Source of the DNA: Cellvibrionales bacterium UBA2034
GTDB taxonomy: Bacteria; Pseudomonadota; Gammaproteobacteria; Pseudomonadales; UBA7239
Assembly (NCBI GenBank): GCA_002333095.1
Contig: DDBK01000106.1
Coordinates: 25,806 to 43,600 of the forward strand
Reading direction: 5' to 3'
DNA length: 17,795 bases
Below are positions 1-8,926 of this stretch, piece after piece. Position numbers and translations under genes: made by a program. The stretch's first letter is position 1, and each line of letters starts with the position of its first letter. The notes beneath the pieces are model-generated. The model saw nothing but the letters and a program-made list of their open reading frames with translations. It had not been told where the DNA came from and did not search any database.

Positions 1-1
1 T

Positions 2-235
2 CTCAAGTTTAATGGCAAGTTGAAGGCCGGTGATATTGCCTGGGTCGAAACTCAGGATGGTCCGCGTCAGGTGACTGTTATCAAGCCCGGGAAGTTTATG
101 GCTGAAGTCGACACCAACCATCCTCTGGCGGGTAAAAGGCTGACATTCGAGATCGAAATAATCAATGTGCGTGCTGCAACCGAGGAAGAGATTGCTCATG
201 GCCATGCGCATGGTGACGGTGGGCATCACCACTGA
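2..235 (+). CDS. slyD: SlyD-like FKBP-type peptidyl-prolyl cis-trans isomerase, C-terminal part
   Basis: This reading frame is open to the left edge, so only the last 77 residues are visible. SlyD-family proteins catalyse prolyl isomerisation, act as chaperones and bind nickel or other metals through a C-terminal tail. The segment VDTNHPLAGKRLTFEIEI matches the conserved FKBP-fold end of the family (NHPLAGK..L.F.v.v), and ATEEEIAHGHAHG is the typical SlyD junction into the metal-binding tail. The tail here is short, rich in His and Gly, and lacks the cysteines of the long E. coli tail. A TTG inside the frame at 20 is not the true start, because the homologous sequence continues upstream of it. 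The gene ends 52 bp before the DUF748 gene on the same strand, with no clear terminator between them. The family call is firm; the exact paralogue (SlyD or another FKBP) is less so. Confidence 0.9.
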   Translation, partial: LKFNGKLKAGDIAWVETQDGPRQVTVIKPGKFMAEVDTNHPLAGKRLTFEIEIINVRAATEEEIAHGHAHGDGGHHH

Positions 236-287
236 TAGCATCGCAAAAATCATAACACTACCCATCAGCCTATAAAGGAAATCCGGT

Positions 288-3260
288 ATGACGATCGCTG
301 ACATTCGTACATGGGCCTGCCATTATCGTCGGTCGATCGCAACTGTTGCGGCTATATTTCTATTCTATACATTGATGGGTTTTCTGTTTTTACCGTGGTT
401 TCTGCAACGTTACTTGACGCATACGCTTGCTGATAGTTTCCAGCACCCGATAGAGGTTGCAGAAGTCAGATTCAATCCATTCCTGTTCAAGTTACAGGTT
501 GATAATTTCAAGATTCTGGATGGTGATGGTACTGCGCTTGTATCTTTTGAGCAGTTTCTGTTTGACTATGAAGTATTGTCAATATTCCGTCTGGAATATG
601 GCCTGGAAAAACTTTTACTGGAAAAACCTTACTTGAAGCTTGAGGCAGATGGTCAAGGAAGTTATACGCTATTGCACATGCTTGCTGCCAAGCCTGACCC
701 TCAGCCACAAGAAGTGGATAAACAGCCATCTTCTGCATCCTTGCCGGTAGTGTTACTACGCAGTCTGCAGATTAATGGCGGTTCTGTTGATTATATCGAT
801 GCAGCACGTGCCGGTGGATTCCGGCAGCGTGCTGATTTGCCCAATCTTTCTATTGAGGATTTTTATACCCAGAAGAGCGAGCGAGCTAATCGATTGATTC
901 TTGAACTGCGCGATAAAGACTCCGGTGTGATAAATCTGGAAACAACAGTCAATCTGGAGCCTTTGCATCTTGTAGGAAAGCTGTCTGTCCAGAACATGAA
1001 TCTTGCGCCTGTCTGGCAATGGTTGATGTTGCCCACTAATTTCTATTTGCAGGCGCCACGTTTTGAAATGGCGACAAATTTTGATTTGCAAGTGAATGAC
1101 TCAATGGACTTGCAGCTAGATGGAGGTTCATTGTCTCTTCGTGATACGGCGTTAAGTAACAAAAGCACTCCTGATATGCCGGTAATAAAACTGCCTTTAT
1201 TAAGTATCAGCGATGTGCAGATGAACCTGCAGCAGCAATCAGTCATTATCGGCGCAGTTCAGGCAACGGATGGGCTATTGGATGTTGTTCTCGATAAACA
1301 AGGTGCGATAAACCTGCAGGCATTGTTTGAGTCAACTCCAGAAACTGTGCAGCCCCAAGATCCAGCCATTCAGCAAAATTCTGTGCCGGTTGAGCCTGCC
1401 AAGCCATGGGATGTTCTGGTTCATCAGGTAGCCATCAGCAATTACACATTACAACTGAAGGATGAAAAGCCCAAAGATCCGTTTTCTATCACCCTTTCTC
1501 CTGTATCTATTGCGATAAATGAATTCAAGCCGTTATCCGATGATCCTTTCATGATAGAGCTGAAAAGTGGCTTGTTTAGTGAAAAAATTTCACAGCCTGC
1601 TAGTTTGGTAGTGAATACGAAATTGCAGCTCACGCCATTGGTGGCAGATGTACATCTTGATCTGCAGCAACTTTCTTTGCCGCTAGTGCAGCCATATGTG
1701 CAAGATATTGCGCGAGTTGATATTGCTGGCGGCATTGTGGGTGCCGTTATGGATGTGCATTTTGAATCTGCCGATAAGCCAAAAGTCAATGTAACAGGTG
1801 TAGCAAATATCCATAAGCTCTCCGTGCTGGAAAAGGGAAAGAACCGTAATTTATTGAGTTGGAATTCCCTGGATGTTTCAGGGATTTCATATCTGATGCA
1901 AGAAAACGTTTTGAGGGTGGATAAAATTTCGCTAGATCATCCTGATACCGGGTTTGTAATCAATGCTGATGGATCAACAAATATCCAGGATTTGTTGCTT
2001 CCGCAGCCTGCGTCAAAACCGTCTTCGGATCCAATGAAGATGAATTTAGGGAAGATTGAAATTAAAAATGCCAATCTTGGATTTGCTGATCTGAGCATGA
2101 AGCCTAACTTTAAAGTAGCCATGCATCAGCTCTCCGGTAATATCGATGGGCTGTCTTCTGATCCCAAGACGCAAGCATCAGTCAATTTAAAAGGCAAGGT
2201 CGACCGTTATGCCCCGGTCACTATAAAAGGGAAAGTGAATCCGCTGGCAGCCAAACCAAGCCTGGACATGCATATGGCTTTCAGCAATCTTGAACTCACA
2301 ACGTTTACTCCTTACTCGGGTGTTTATGCGGGTTTTAAAATCGAGAGAGGGCAGTTGTCACTCGATATTGATTACAAAATGGTGGACAACAAGATTCAGG
2401 GTAATAACAGGATAGTAATGGATCAGTTGCAACTGGGTAATCCTGTTGAAAGCAACAAGGCAGTTAACTTGCCATTGCGGTTAGCTGTTGCATTACTTAA
2501 AGATGAAAACGGCGTTATTGATCTTGGCTTCGAAGTGGGTGGTGATCTCGATGATCCGCAATTTTCAGTTGGAGGTATCATCTGGAAAGTGTTGAGTAAT
2601 ATGATCATGAAAGTGGTTACATCGCCATTTAATGCCTTGTCTGGCTTGATGGGTGGCGAAAATACGGAAGGTATAGACCAGATTATTTTTGTTCCTGGAC
2701 AAGATGAGCTTGATGAAGTGTCGTTGACCAAGTTGCGCACAGCCGCTGCAATGCTGAATAAGCGTAGTAGTTTGCGTATGAATGTGCAGGGCAATACTTT
2801 GCCGGAACAAGACCGCTTGGGCATCCAGAGTCAGAAACTTGTGGCTGTCTTGCGCGAGAAAGATGACGACATACCAAGGGGGACGTTTCTTTCGCCGCAG
2901 GCTGCCATCGAGAATGGTGATGCCTATAAAGCTGTTGAGCGCTATTACGACAAGCAGGGCAAGGAGGATCTGGATGATATAGAGGATCGTATCGAAGATG
3001 AAATGAAAGCTCGAGGTGAGAAACCGGATAGCAAAACGCTGAAAGCGCTTGCTTATGAAAAAGGCTGGGAAAAATTGCAGGGTAATTTTTCTGTGTCAGA
3101 TGAAGAGCTGAATGATTTGGCTATGCGGCGTGCAAAACAAATCAAAGCAGTTATGGTAGAGCAAAATGCTGTTGCACCAGAGCGTATATTTGTATTGGAT
3201 GCAAATAATGACCCAGCCAGGGCTTCACTTGCCAGTGCGTTAATTCTGGATGCTTACTGA
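288..3260 (+). CDS. DUF748 / AsmA-like envelope protein
   Basis: This is a large single-pass envelope protein of 990 aa. ATG 288 is preceded by AAGGA at 275-279, 8 bp upstream. One hydrophobic segment at about residues 17-40 should anchor it in the inner membrane. The rest looks periplasmic and rich in beta structure, with the DUF748 pattern just after the anchor (P..v..v.fNPF.f.L.v.nf.I.d.dG). The last 180 or so residues carry the usual DUF748 ending: an OmpA-like stretch (IIFVPGQDELDEVSLTKL, then MRRAKQIKAVMVEQNAVAPE). DUF748 is related to AsmA-type proteins such as YhdP and TamB, which are implicated in lipid transport between membranes or in envelope integrity. A role in phospholipid trafficking is therefore inferred, not shown. 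A mid-protein region around residues 350-375 is rich in Pro and Gln and looks like a linker. It converges with gloB, with only 16 bp between their stop codons. Confidence 0.88.
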   Translation: MTIADIRTWACHYRRSIATVAAIFLFYTLMGFLFLPWFLQRYLTHTLADSFQHPIEVAEVRFNPFLFKLQVDNFKILDGDGTALVSFEQFLFDYEVLSIFRLEYGLEKLLLEKPYLKLEADGQGSYTLLHMLAAKPDPQPQEVDKQPSSASLPVVLLRSLQINGGSVDYIDAARAGGFRQRADLPNLSIEDFYTQKSERANRLILELRDKDSGVINLETTVNLEPLHLVGKLSVQNMNLAPVWQWLMLPTNFYLQAPRFEMATNFDLQVNDSMDLQLDGGSLSLRDTALSNKSTPDMPVIKLPLLSISDVQMNLQQQSVIIGAVQATDGLLDVVLDKQGAINLQALFESTPETVQPQDPAIQQNSVPVEPAKPWDVLVHQVAISNYTLQLKDEKPKDPFSITLSPVSIAINEFKPLSDDPFMIELKSGLFSEKISQPASLVVNTKLQLTPLVADVHLDLQQLSLPLVQPYVQDIARVDIAGGIVGAVMDVHFESADKPKVNVTGVANIHKLSVLEKGKNRNLLSWNSLDVSGISYLMQENVLRVDKISLDHPDTGFVINADGSTNIQDLLLPQPASKPSSDPMKMNLGKIEIKNANLGFADLSMKPNFKVAMHQLSGNIDGLSSDPKTQASVNLKGKVDRYAPVTIKGKVNPLAAKPSLDMHMAFSNLELTTFTPYSGVYAGFKIERGQLSLDIDYKMVDNKIQGNNRIVMDQLQLGNPVESNKAVNLPLRLAVALLKDENGVIDLGFEVGGDLDDPQFSVGGIIWKVLSNMIMKVVTSPFNALSGLMGGENTEGIDQIIFVPGQDELDEVSLTKLRTAAAMLNKRSSLRMNVQGNTLPEQDRLGIQSQKLVAVLREKDDDIPRGTFLSPQAAIENGDAYKAVERYYDKQGKEDLDDIEDRIEDEMKARGEKPDSKTLKALAYEKGWEKLQGNFSVSDEELNDLAMRRAKQIKAVMVEQNAVAPERIFVLDANNDPARASLASALILDAY

Positions 3261-3276
3261 TTATTTTTGTGCAATG

Positions 3277-3984
3277 TTAAAAATTATTTTTCTGCCGGCG
3301 TCTTTCTGAAAATTGTAAGGCATTATTGCAGCGCAGGAATGGGTTAATCTTTTTTTCCAGTGCTATGGTTGATGGGAGCGTCGGCAGGTTTTTGGCGCGA
3401 ATCGCCTCGCACTGCCGCTGGTATTGGATGATGTCCTGATTGTCTGGTTCGACTGCAATAGCAAACAACAGATTAGCCAGTGTATATTCATGGGCGCAGT
3501 AAAATTTTGTATCGCCCGGCAGGGCGGCCAGCTTTAAAAGCGATTCATACATCTGTTCATGCGTGCCTTCAAAAACACGGCCACATCCGGCAGAAAACAG
3601 GGTGTCACCGCAGAGCAGGATGTTTTCTACGGCGCTGTAGAAAGCAATGTGATCCAGTGTGTGTCCCGGAACAGCAATGACAGAAAACTCGATTCCGCCC
3701 AGACTGATGCAGTCGCCATCCTTCAGTACATGGCTGATCAGTTTGCGTGTGGGTGAGTTACAGGGGCCATAAACCGGAACGCGGTGATGCTGTAACAGCT
3801 CAACTATGCCGCCAGTGTGATCAGGGTGATGATGGGTTACCAGAATTCCCGCCAGTTGCAGATTTTTTTCGTGCAGCACCTGTACTACTGGTGCTGCTTC
3901 ACCTGGATCGATTATCCATGCATGGCTATTGCGCACCAGCATCCATATGTAATTGTCACTAAATGCTGGAATGGGTAACAACAT
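3277..3984 (-). CDS. gloB: hydroxyacylglutathione hydrolase (glyoxalase II)
   Basis: Glyoxalase II hydrolyses S-D-lactoylglutathione to D-lactate and glutathione, the second step of methylglyoxal detoxification in the cytoplasm. The protein has 235 aa with the metallo-beta-lactamase metal site: THHHPDH at 50-56 (H51, H53, D55, H56), His108 in VPGHT, Asp127 in CGDTLF and His165 in CAHEYT. The GloB-specific start IPAFSDNYIW and the GCGRVFEGT motif are also present. It is about 15-20 residues shorter than the usual 250-255. The missing piece lies between INPFLRC and the closing basic ..RRRQKNNF, so a C-terminal helix is reduced while the glutathione-contacting basic end is kept. ATG 3984 follows the glcB stop by 10 bp on the same strand, which suggests co-transcription and translational coupling. 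No strong Shine-Dalgarno is seen, only GGGGTG overlapping the end of glcB. Confidence 0.93.
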   Translation of the reverse strand: MLLPIPAFSDNYIWMLVRNSHAWIIDPGEAAPVVQVLHEKNLQLAGILVTHHHPDHTGGIVELLQHHRVPVYGPCNSPTRKLISHVLKDGDCISLGGIEFSVIAVPGHTLDHIAFYSAVENILLCGDTLFSAGCGRVFEGTHEQMYESLLKLAALPGDTKFYCAHEYTLANLLFAIAVEPDNQDIIQYQRQCEAIRAKNLPTLPSTIALEKKINPFLRCNNALQFSERRRQKNNF

Positions 3985-3994
3985 GGTTACCAGA

Positions 3995-6196
3995 TTACAC
4001 CCCTGACTCTTTCAATTCGCGCCGGCGTCGGTGTAACACTGGTTCAGTGTAGCCACTGGGTTGATGTACGCCGCCAAAAACCAGTTCGCACGCTGCCTGG
4101 AATGCCACTGATTCGTCAAAATTGGGTGCCATGTTTCGATAATTCGGGTCATCGGCGTTCTGGCGATCGACCACCAATGCCATGCGCTTGAATGTTTCCA
4201 GCACTTGTACGCGCTTGCAGAAATCATGACGCAACCAGTTAGCGATGTGTTGGCTGGAAATACGCAGTGTGGCTCTATCCTCCATCAGCCCGATATCATT
4301 GATGTCTGGTACTTTGGAGCAGCCGACACCTTGATCAATCCAGCGTACGACATAGCCCAGTATGCTCTGGCAGTTGTTATCCAGTTCCTGCTGGATTTCT
4401 GCATCCGATAGTTTGGTATCGCCGAGCAATGGAATGGTGAGTATGTCATCGAGGCTTGCACGTTCGCGTTTTTTCAATTCAGTCTGGCGTTCGAAAACAT
4501 TCACTTTGTGATAATGCATGGCGTGCAGTGTAGCGGCAGTGGGTGAGGGGACCCAGGCAGTGTTGGCGCCAGCCATTGGATGCATGATTTTGGTGTCTAC
4601 CATGTCTTTCATTAAATCTGGCATTGCCCACATGCCTTTGCCAATTTGTGCCTTGCCAGAGAGACCGCAGGCTAGCCCAATATCTACGTTCCAGTTTTCG
4701 TAGGCGCTTATCCAGGGTTTTTGTTTCATTTCATTTTTGCGTACCATCACGCCGGCTTCCATCGAGGTGTGGATTTCATCGCCTGTGCGATCAAGAAAAC
4801 CGGTATTGATAAAAATAACACGATCTTTTGCTGCGCGGATACATTCTTTCAGATTGACCGTCGTGCGGCGTTCCTCATCCATGATGCCAATTTTTACAGT
4901 GTTACGTGGTAGTCCCAGTGCATGTTCAACTCGACCAAAAATTTCACAGGCAAAAGCCACTTCTTCTGGTCCATGCATTTTTGGCTTGACGATATAAATG
5001 GAACGCTTGCGCGAATTGGAACGGCTGCCGAGATTTTTCAGGTCGTGCATGGCAATAGCAATGGTAACCATTGCATCGAGGATGCCTTCAGGCACTTCTT
5101 CATCTTTTAATAACACGGCTTCGTTGGTCATTAGATGCCCAACGTTACGAATCAGCATCACTGCACGCCCGTGCAGGGTGATGGGTTCACCGGCAGGGCT
5201 CAGTGCATGTAAATCCGGTGCTAGCGTGCGTGTCATTTCCTTGCCGTTTTTCATGAATGTATCGGTCAAGGTGCCTTTCATCAGTCCAAGCCAGTTGCGG
5301 TAAACTTCTGCCTTGTCTTCCCCGTCAACGGCTGCGACAGAATCTTCACAATCCTGGATGGTCGTGAGGGCGGATTCCAGTACGACATCTTTAATGTTGG
5401 CGGGATCATCGCGCCCGACAATGTGCTCATCATCAAACTGGATGTCGATGTAGAGACCATTATTGCGCAGTAATATGTGTGAGGGATTGGATGGGCTGCC
5501 ACCGGTATTACTGAACCAGTAACCGGCAAATTTGGCGGTGTCTTTCAGTCCGGTTTTGCTGCCATCATTCAGGGTAACTTCCAGTTGGGCATTGATAACA
5601 GCGTACTTCACGGCATTGGTGTGTGAACCACTAGCCAACGGAGCCACTTCATCCAGGAAACGACGCACATAAGCAATAACCTGCGCGCCGCGCACCGGAT
5701 TGTAGCGTGTGCCTTTTTCGCAGCCGTCGGCTTCAGCAATCACATCCGTGCCATACAGTGCATCATACAGCGAGCCCCAGCGTGCATTGGCGGCATTGAG
5801 TGCATAGCGCGCATTTTTTACTGGCACTACCAGCTGAGGACCAGCGAGGGTGGCAATCTCTTCATCCACACCAGCGGTAGTGATTTTGAAATCAGGGCCT
5901 TCAGGCAGTAGGTAGCCAATTTTTTGCAGGAAGGCTTTGTACTTGTCGTGATCGTGTGCTTTATCGCAGTGTGACTGGTGCCAGGTGTCGATCTGCTTTT
6001 GCAACGTGTCGCGCTTGTCCAGCAGGATGTTGTTCTTTGGTCCCAGATCGAGCACGATGGATTCAAATTCGCTCCAGAAATCGTCAGCATTAATACCAAG
6101 CCCCGGTAACACTTCGTCAACCACCAGTCGGTACAGTGACTCTGCAATTTGCAAGTTACCGTGGGAGATGCGAGGTGTATTGTCGTTGTTGGTCAT
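3995..6196 (-). CDS. glcB: malate synthase G
   Basis: Malate synthase G condenses glyoxylate with acetyl-CoA to give malate and CoA, completing the glyoxylate bypass or consuming glyoxylate made from glycolate. The chosen ATG at 6196 gives 733 aa, close to the 720-730 usual for the G isoform. Hallmarks are the long segment [27 protein letters not shown] at 439-445 (Glu441 corresponds to the E. coli metal ligand Glu427), [10 protein letters not shown] (Asp469 corresponds to Asp455), [16 protein letters not shown], and GCSKVPD...[11 protein letters not shown]. The last motif keeps the active-site Cys and the catalytic Asp at the E. coli spacing of 14. The frame runs open to 6445, but the added 83 residues have no family counterpart and overlap the intergenic control region. 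There is no obvious Shine-Dalgarno before 6196. It is followed by gloB after 10 bp and diverges from aceA. Confidence 0.96.
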   Translation of the reverse strand: MTNNDNTPRISHGNLQIAESLYRLVVDEVLPGLGINADDFWSEFESIVLDLGPKNNILLDKRDTLQKQIDTWHQSHCDKAHDHDKYKAFLQKIGYLLPEGPDFKITTAGVDEEIATLAGPQLVVPVKNARYALNAANARWGSLYDALYGTDVIAEADGCEKGTRYNPVRGAQVIAYVRRFLDEVAPLASGSHTNAVKYAVINAQLEVTLNDGSKTGLKDTAKFAGYWFSNTGGSPSNPSHILLRNNGLYIDIQFDDEHIVGRDDPANIKDVVLESALTTIQDCEDSVAAVDGEDKAEVYRNWLGLMKGTLTDTFMKNGKEMTRTLAPDLHALSPAGEPITLHGRAVMLIRNVGHLMTNEAVLLKDEEVPEGILDAMVTIAIAMHDLKNLGSRSNSRKRSIYIVKPKMHGPEEVAFACEIFGRVEHALGLPRNTVKIGIMDEERRTTVNLKECIRAAKDRVIFINTGFLDRTGDEIHTSMEAGVMVRKNEMKQKPWISAYENWNVDIGLACGLSGKAQIGKGMWAMPDLMKDMVDTKIMHPMAGANTAWVPSPTAATLHAMHYHKVNVFERQTELKKRERASLDDILTIPLLGDTKLSDAEIQQELDNNCQSILGYVVRWIDQGVGCSKVPDINDIGLMEDRATLRISSQHIANWLRHDFCKRVQVLETFKRMALVVDRQNADDPNYRNMAPNFDESVAFQAACELVFGGVHQPSGYTEPVLHRRRRELKESGV

Positions 6197-6443
6197 ACGG
6201 TTTTGGCTCGTGCAAATCAGGGTGGAAGTGGGCTGTCTGGCAGGCGGGAATGCTGCAGCGCTGGAGGTGGTGCATGATACCAGACGGTGTTGTAAAAAAA
6301 CTTCAGGAAATCCATGCCGGGCGGGTGAAAAAAATATGCAGGAATCCCCAGTCTGCGCTGGATATATTGTCGCCAGCTCCCTAAAATGCCGCCTCCCTTT
6401 ACCTACCTCCGAACCACCAACCAAAGCCTTGCTGGAGATCCAC
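6197..6443. promoter_or_regulatory. divergent control region between glcB and aceA
   Basis: These 247 bp separate two divergently transcribed glyoxylate-cycle genes and should hold both promoters. Two copies of a related element are visible: TGT plus seven A plus CTT plus CAGGAAATCC at 6291-6313, and TG plus seven A plus TATG plus CAGGAATCC at 6326-6347. The CAGGAA cores start 35 bp apart. Each core has GGA..TCC symmetry, as expected for a dimeric regulator site. Which regulator binds is not known. On the minus strand no convincing glcB promoter stands out. Confidence 0.6.
6359..6387 (+). promoter_or_regulatory. possible sigma-70 promoter for aceA
   Basis: TGGATA (6359-6364), a 17-bp spacer and TAAAAT (6382-6387) match the -35 and -10 consensus at 4 of 6 and 5 of 6 positions. 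It would start a transcript with a leader of about 50 nt before aceA, and it lies just downstream of the repeated CAGGAA(A)TCC elements. This is a by-eye match only. Confidence 0.35.
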
Positions 6444-7781
6444 ATGTCTATCGGTAACTATGATCGCGATGCTGAAATTGCGCGCCTGAAAAAAGATTGG
6501 GCTGAAAACCCGCGCTGGAAAGGCGTCACCCGTCCTTATTCTGCAGAAGATGTGGTCCGTCTGCGTGGCTCTATCAAGGTGGAAAACACGATTGCCAAGC
6601 GTGGCGCTGAAAGACTCTGGGAAATGGTCACTCAAGGTGCCCATCCTTCTTTCCGTCCGGAGAAAGATTTTGTCAACTGCATGGGTGCCTTGACCGGCGG
6701 TCAGGCAGTACAACAAGCCAAGGCAGGTGTGCAGGCTATTTACCTGTCTGGCTGGCAGGTAGCGGCTGATAACAACAGCGCGTCCAGCATGTATCCTGAC
6801 CAGTCCCTGTATCCGGTGGATTCAGTACCTGCTGTAGTCAAACGTATCAACAACAGCTTCAAGCGTGCAGACCAGATCCAGTGGAAAGCCAATATCAAAC
6901 CGGGTGATGCAGGTTATGTGGATTACTTCCTGCCTATCGTGGCGGATGCAGAAGCCGGTTTCGGGGGCGTGCTGAACGCTTACGAACTGATGAAAGCGAT
7001 GATTGAAGCAGGCGCTGCCGGTGTTCACTTTGAAGACCAGCTGGCCTCTGTGAAGAAGTGTGGCCATATGGGTGGCAAAGTACTGGTACCTACCCAGGAA
7101 GCAGTCCAGAAACTGGTGGCTGCTCGCCTTGCTGCTGACGTGGCTGACGTGCCTACTATCGTACTGGCGCGTACTGATGCCAACGCGGCCGACCTGATGA
7201 CATCTGACTTCGACCCGAATGACAAGCCATTCGTCCATGGAGAGCGTTCTCCTGAAGGCTTCTACCGTGTGCGTAACGGTATTGAACAGGCGATTTCCCG
7301 TGGTCTGGCATATGCCCCGTATGCTGACCTGCTGTGGTGTGAAACTGCCAAGCCGGATCTGGAAGAAGCCCGCATCTTTGCTGAAGCGATCCGTGCCAAA
7401 TACCCGGACCAGTTGCTGGCCTATAACTGCTCGCCGTCTTTCAACTGGAAGAAAAACCTGGACGATGCAACGATTGCGAAGTTCCAACGTGAACTGTCTG
7501 CGATGGGTTACAAGTACCAGTTCATCACGTTGGCCGGTATCCACAACATGTGGTACAACATGTTTGAACTCGCACACGCCTATGCACGGGAGGACATGAA
7601 AGCCTACGTTGAAATGGTGCAAGAGCCGGAGTTTGCTGCACGTGAAAAAGGGTACACCTTCGTCGCGCACCAGCAGGAAGTGGGTACAGGCTATTTTGAT
7701 GACATGACCACTGTTATCCAGGGCGGTGTTTCTTCTGTCACAGCCCTGACAGGTTCTACCGAAGAAGAGCAGTTTCACTGA
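6444..7781 (+). CDS. aceA: isocitrate lyase
   Basis: Isocitrate lyase cleaves isocitrate to glyoxylate and succinate, the committed step of the glyoxylate shunt needed for growth on acetate and fatty acids. ATG 6444 has GGAG 6 bp upstream (6434-6437) and gives 445 aa, the size of the E. coli-type enzyme rather than the longer 530-aa class of Pseudomonas. The signature KKCGHMGGK carries the catalytic Cys206. Also seen are [38 protein letters not shown] (Mg-binding acidic residues), [12 protein letters not shown] and [11 protein letters not shown], all characteristic of the family. The frame is open back to 5985, but that part lies inside antisense glcB and the control region, so it is not counted. 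The gene stands alone: it diverges from glcB and is closed by a strong terminator. Its codon use looks more optimised than its neighbours' (regular Lys and Gly codons), as expected for a highly expressed enzyme. Confidence 0.97.
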   Translation: MSIGNYDRDAEIARLKKDWAENPRWKGVTRPYSAEDVVRLRGSIKVENTIAKRGAERLWEMVTQGAHPSFRPEKDFVNCMGALTGGQAVQQAKAGVQAIYLSGWQVAADNNSASSMYPDQSLYPVDSVPAVVKRINNSFKRADQIQWKANIKPGDAGYVDYFLPIVADAEAGFGGVLNAYELMKAMIEAGAAGVHFEDQLASVKKCGHMGGKVLVPTQEAVQKLVAARLAADVADVPTIVLARTDANAADLMTSDFDPNDKPFVHGERSPEGFYRVRNGIEQAISRGLAYAPYADLLWCETAKPDLEEARIFAEAIRAKYPDQLLAYNCSPSFNWKKNLDDATIAKFQRELSAMGYKYQFITLAGIHNMWYNMFELAHAYAREDMKAYVEMVQEPEFAAREKGYTFVAHQQEVGTGYFDDMTTVIQGGVSSVTALTGSTEEEQFH

Positions 7782-7795
7782 GTGACCAGTGGACG

Positions 7796-7826
7796 TGAAA
7801 AAGCCCGCCCAGTGCGGGCTTTTTTA
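7796..7826 (+). terminator. intrinsic terminator of aceA
   Basis: The hairpin AAAAAGCCCGC (7798-7808), loop CCAGT, GCGGGCTTTTT (7814-7824) has an 11-bp perfect stem, with the T-tract included. It starts 15 bp after the aceA stop. Because of the A-tract on the other side it could also work in the reverse direction. Confidence 0.93.
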
Positions 7827-7844
7827 TGGTTTGAAAATGATAAT

Positions 7845-7959
7845 CCCCGAATATTGACCCTGTAAAAAATCTGCGTTAATTTTTATACCAGTCGCACTGG
7901 CGCTATATTTTCTGTTGCGGCACTTTTGTCATTAATGTCTGTAAAACGAATATTCGGGG
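7845..7959. repeat. 11-bp inverted repeat enclosing the leader of the small acidic gene
   Basis: CCCCGAATATT (7845-7855) and AATATTCGGGG (7949-7959) are perfectly complementary, 93 bp apart. The right arm overlaps the GGGGGA ribosome-binding site of the gene starting at 7968. The right arm also sits in a shorter perfect palindrome, CGAATATTCG (7947-7956). Between the arms is another small palindrome, CCAGT-CGC-ACTGG (7888-7900). This could be a paired operator or an RNA fold that hides the ribosome-binding site. Confidence 0.55.
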
Positions 7960-7967
7960 GAATATTT

Positions 7968-8156
7968 ATGGGCAAACTTGATGCAGATAGCACTATAGAA
8001 GAATCGGACGATTTTGAAGGTGATCAGGATGCTGAAATGGCGACCGAGATCAAAGCCGCCACAATCAGCAAGGATATGCGCCGGCGGCTGGAAGACCTTA
8101 TGGACGCAACACGACTGAGTAAAGAGCTACGTGAGTATGATTTCCGCGATATATAG
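7968..8156 (+). CDS. small acidic conserved-type protein, possibly PA3496-like
   Basis: This short gene makes 62 aa from ATG 7968, chosen because GGGGGA at 7957-7961 sits 6 bp upstream. An in-frame ATG at 7935 and a TTG at 7926 would add 11-14 residues but lack such a site. The N-terminal half is very acidic (ESDDFEGDQDAEM) and the C-terminal half is a charged helix with the pattern KDMRRRLEDLMDATRLSKELREYDF. That short RRRLED..x..RLxKEL..dF ending resembles the small PA3496-type proteins found beside housekeeping genes in gammaproteobacteria. That link is from memory of the pattern and is tentative. No signal peptide, membrane segment or catalytic motif is seen. It lies between the aceA terminator and sodB, 88 bp before sodB with no terminator, so readthrough into sodB is possible. 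Its function is unknown. Confidence 0.7.
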   Translation: MGKLDADSTIEESDDFEGDQDAEMATEIKAATISKDMRRRLEDLMDATRLSKELREYDFRDI

Positions 8157-8244
8157 CATGTTTTTTCCCGTTCGGGCTTGCATTCACTGCCAAAACGCCA
8201 ATACTTAGCTCGCTTGTCTGTAACCCTTTTCTGGAGAATTTCCC

Positions 8245-8823
8245 ATGGCTTTTGAATTGCCACCGCTTCCCTATGCCAAAGACGCACTGGCGCCGCACAT
8301 TTCAGCCGAGACGCTGGAGTTTCACTACAGCAAACACCATCAGGCGTATGTGACTAACCTGAACAATCTGGTGCCTGGCACTGAATTTGAGGGAAAGAAT
8401 CTGGAGGACATCATCAAGTCTTCTTCAGGTGGCGTATACAACAACGCAGCCCAGATCTGGAACCACACGTTCTACTGGAATTGCCTCAAGCCTGATGGCG
8501 GCGGCGAGCCTGCTGGTGCGCTGGCTGATGCCATCAACAAGGCTTTCGGCTCGTTTGCAGCATTCAAGGAAAAGTTCAGCACAATGGCGGTTGGCAACTT
8601 TGGTTCTGCATGGACCTGGTTAGTAAAAAATGCGGACGGTTCGGTTGAGATCGTCAACATGGGTGCGGCTGGTTGCCCCCTCACTGAAGGCAAGACTGCG
8701 TTGTTGACCTGTGATGTGTGGGAGCATGCTTACTACATCGACTATCGCAATCTGCGCGCCAAATATGTGGAGTCTTACTGGAATCTGGTTAACTGGGATT
8801 TCGTGGCTAAAAACTTTGCCTGA
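8245..8823 (+). CDS. sodB: superoxide dismutase, Fe type
   Basis: This cytoplasmic enzyme converts superoxide to oxygen and hydrogen peroxide. The protein has 192 aa, the standard length. The four metal ligands are at the same numbers as in E. coli SodB: His27 (FHYSKHH), His74 (IWNHTFYW), Asp157 and His161 (DVWEHAYY). The [14 protein letters not shown] segment and [10 protein letters not shown] favour the iron enzyme over the manganese one; cambialism cannot be excluded from sequence. ATG 8245 has GGAG 8 bp upstream (8233-8236). It is followed by its own terminator, so it is probably expressed alone or with the small acidic gene before it. Iron-dependent control is common for this family, but I see no clear Fur box in the 88-bp gap upstream. 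Confidence 0.97.
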   Translation: MAFELPPLPYAKDALAPHISAETLEFHYSKHHQAYVTNLNNLVPGTEFEGKNLEDIIKSSSGGVYNNAAQIWNHTFYWNCLKPDGGGEPAGALADAINKAFGSFAAFKEKFSTMAVGNFGSAWTWLVKNADGSVEIVNMGAAGCPLTEGKTALLTCDVWEHAYYIDYRNLRAKYVESYWNLVNWDFVAKNFA

Positions 8824-8860
8824 ATGGTCCTTTTCTGACTGACAGGCCGCCTGTCTCGCC

Positions 8861-8886
8861 AACGCCCCGATTCCGGGGCGTTTTCG
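8861..8886 (+). terminator. intrinsic terminator of sodB
   Basis: AACGCCCCG (8861-8869), loop ATTC, CGGGGCGTT (8874-8882), followed by more T, forms a GC-rich 9-bp stem with a T-tract 37 bp after the sodB stop. Confidence 0.9.
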
Positions 8887-8926
8887 TTTATGATCCTTTC
8901 CAATAACCCTCCTGTTGAAAATTGAC

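Noticed and set aside
200..235. His-rich end looking like an engineered His tag
   Set aside because: It is the natural metal-binding tail expected right after the ATEEE..HGH junction of SlyD-like proteins.
5985..6443. N-terminal extension of aceA by 153 codons
   Set aside because: It overlaps antisense glcB and the intergenic region, has no family counterpart, and the ATG at 6444 has a good ribosome-binding site and gives the normal protein length.
6197..6445. N-terminal extension of malate synthase G by 83 residues
   Set aside because: It covers the divergent control region and would make the protein much longer than the family; the extra sequence has no homology pattern.
6822..7778. 318-codon open frame antisense to aceA
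   Set aside because: It lies wholly inside a certain isocitrate lyase gene, has no recognisable family or ribosome-binding site, and its sequence (rich in Arg, His, Val, Phe) looks like a shadow of the codon pattern on the other strand.
8161..8176. T-run followed by CCCGTTCGGG as a terminator between the small acidic gene and sodB
   Set aside because: The T-run precedes the short hairpin on the plus strand, and the minus-strand version is followed by A, so neither direction gives an intrinsic terminator.
8178..8207. sigma-70 promoter for sodB (TTGCAT ... AATACT)
   Set aside because: Both hexamers are poor matches, so I could not support it as a feature.
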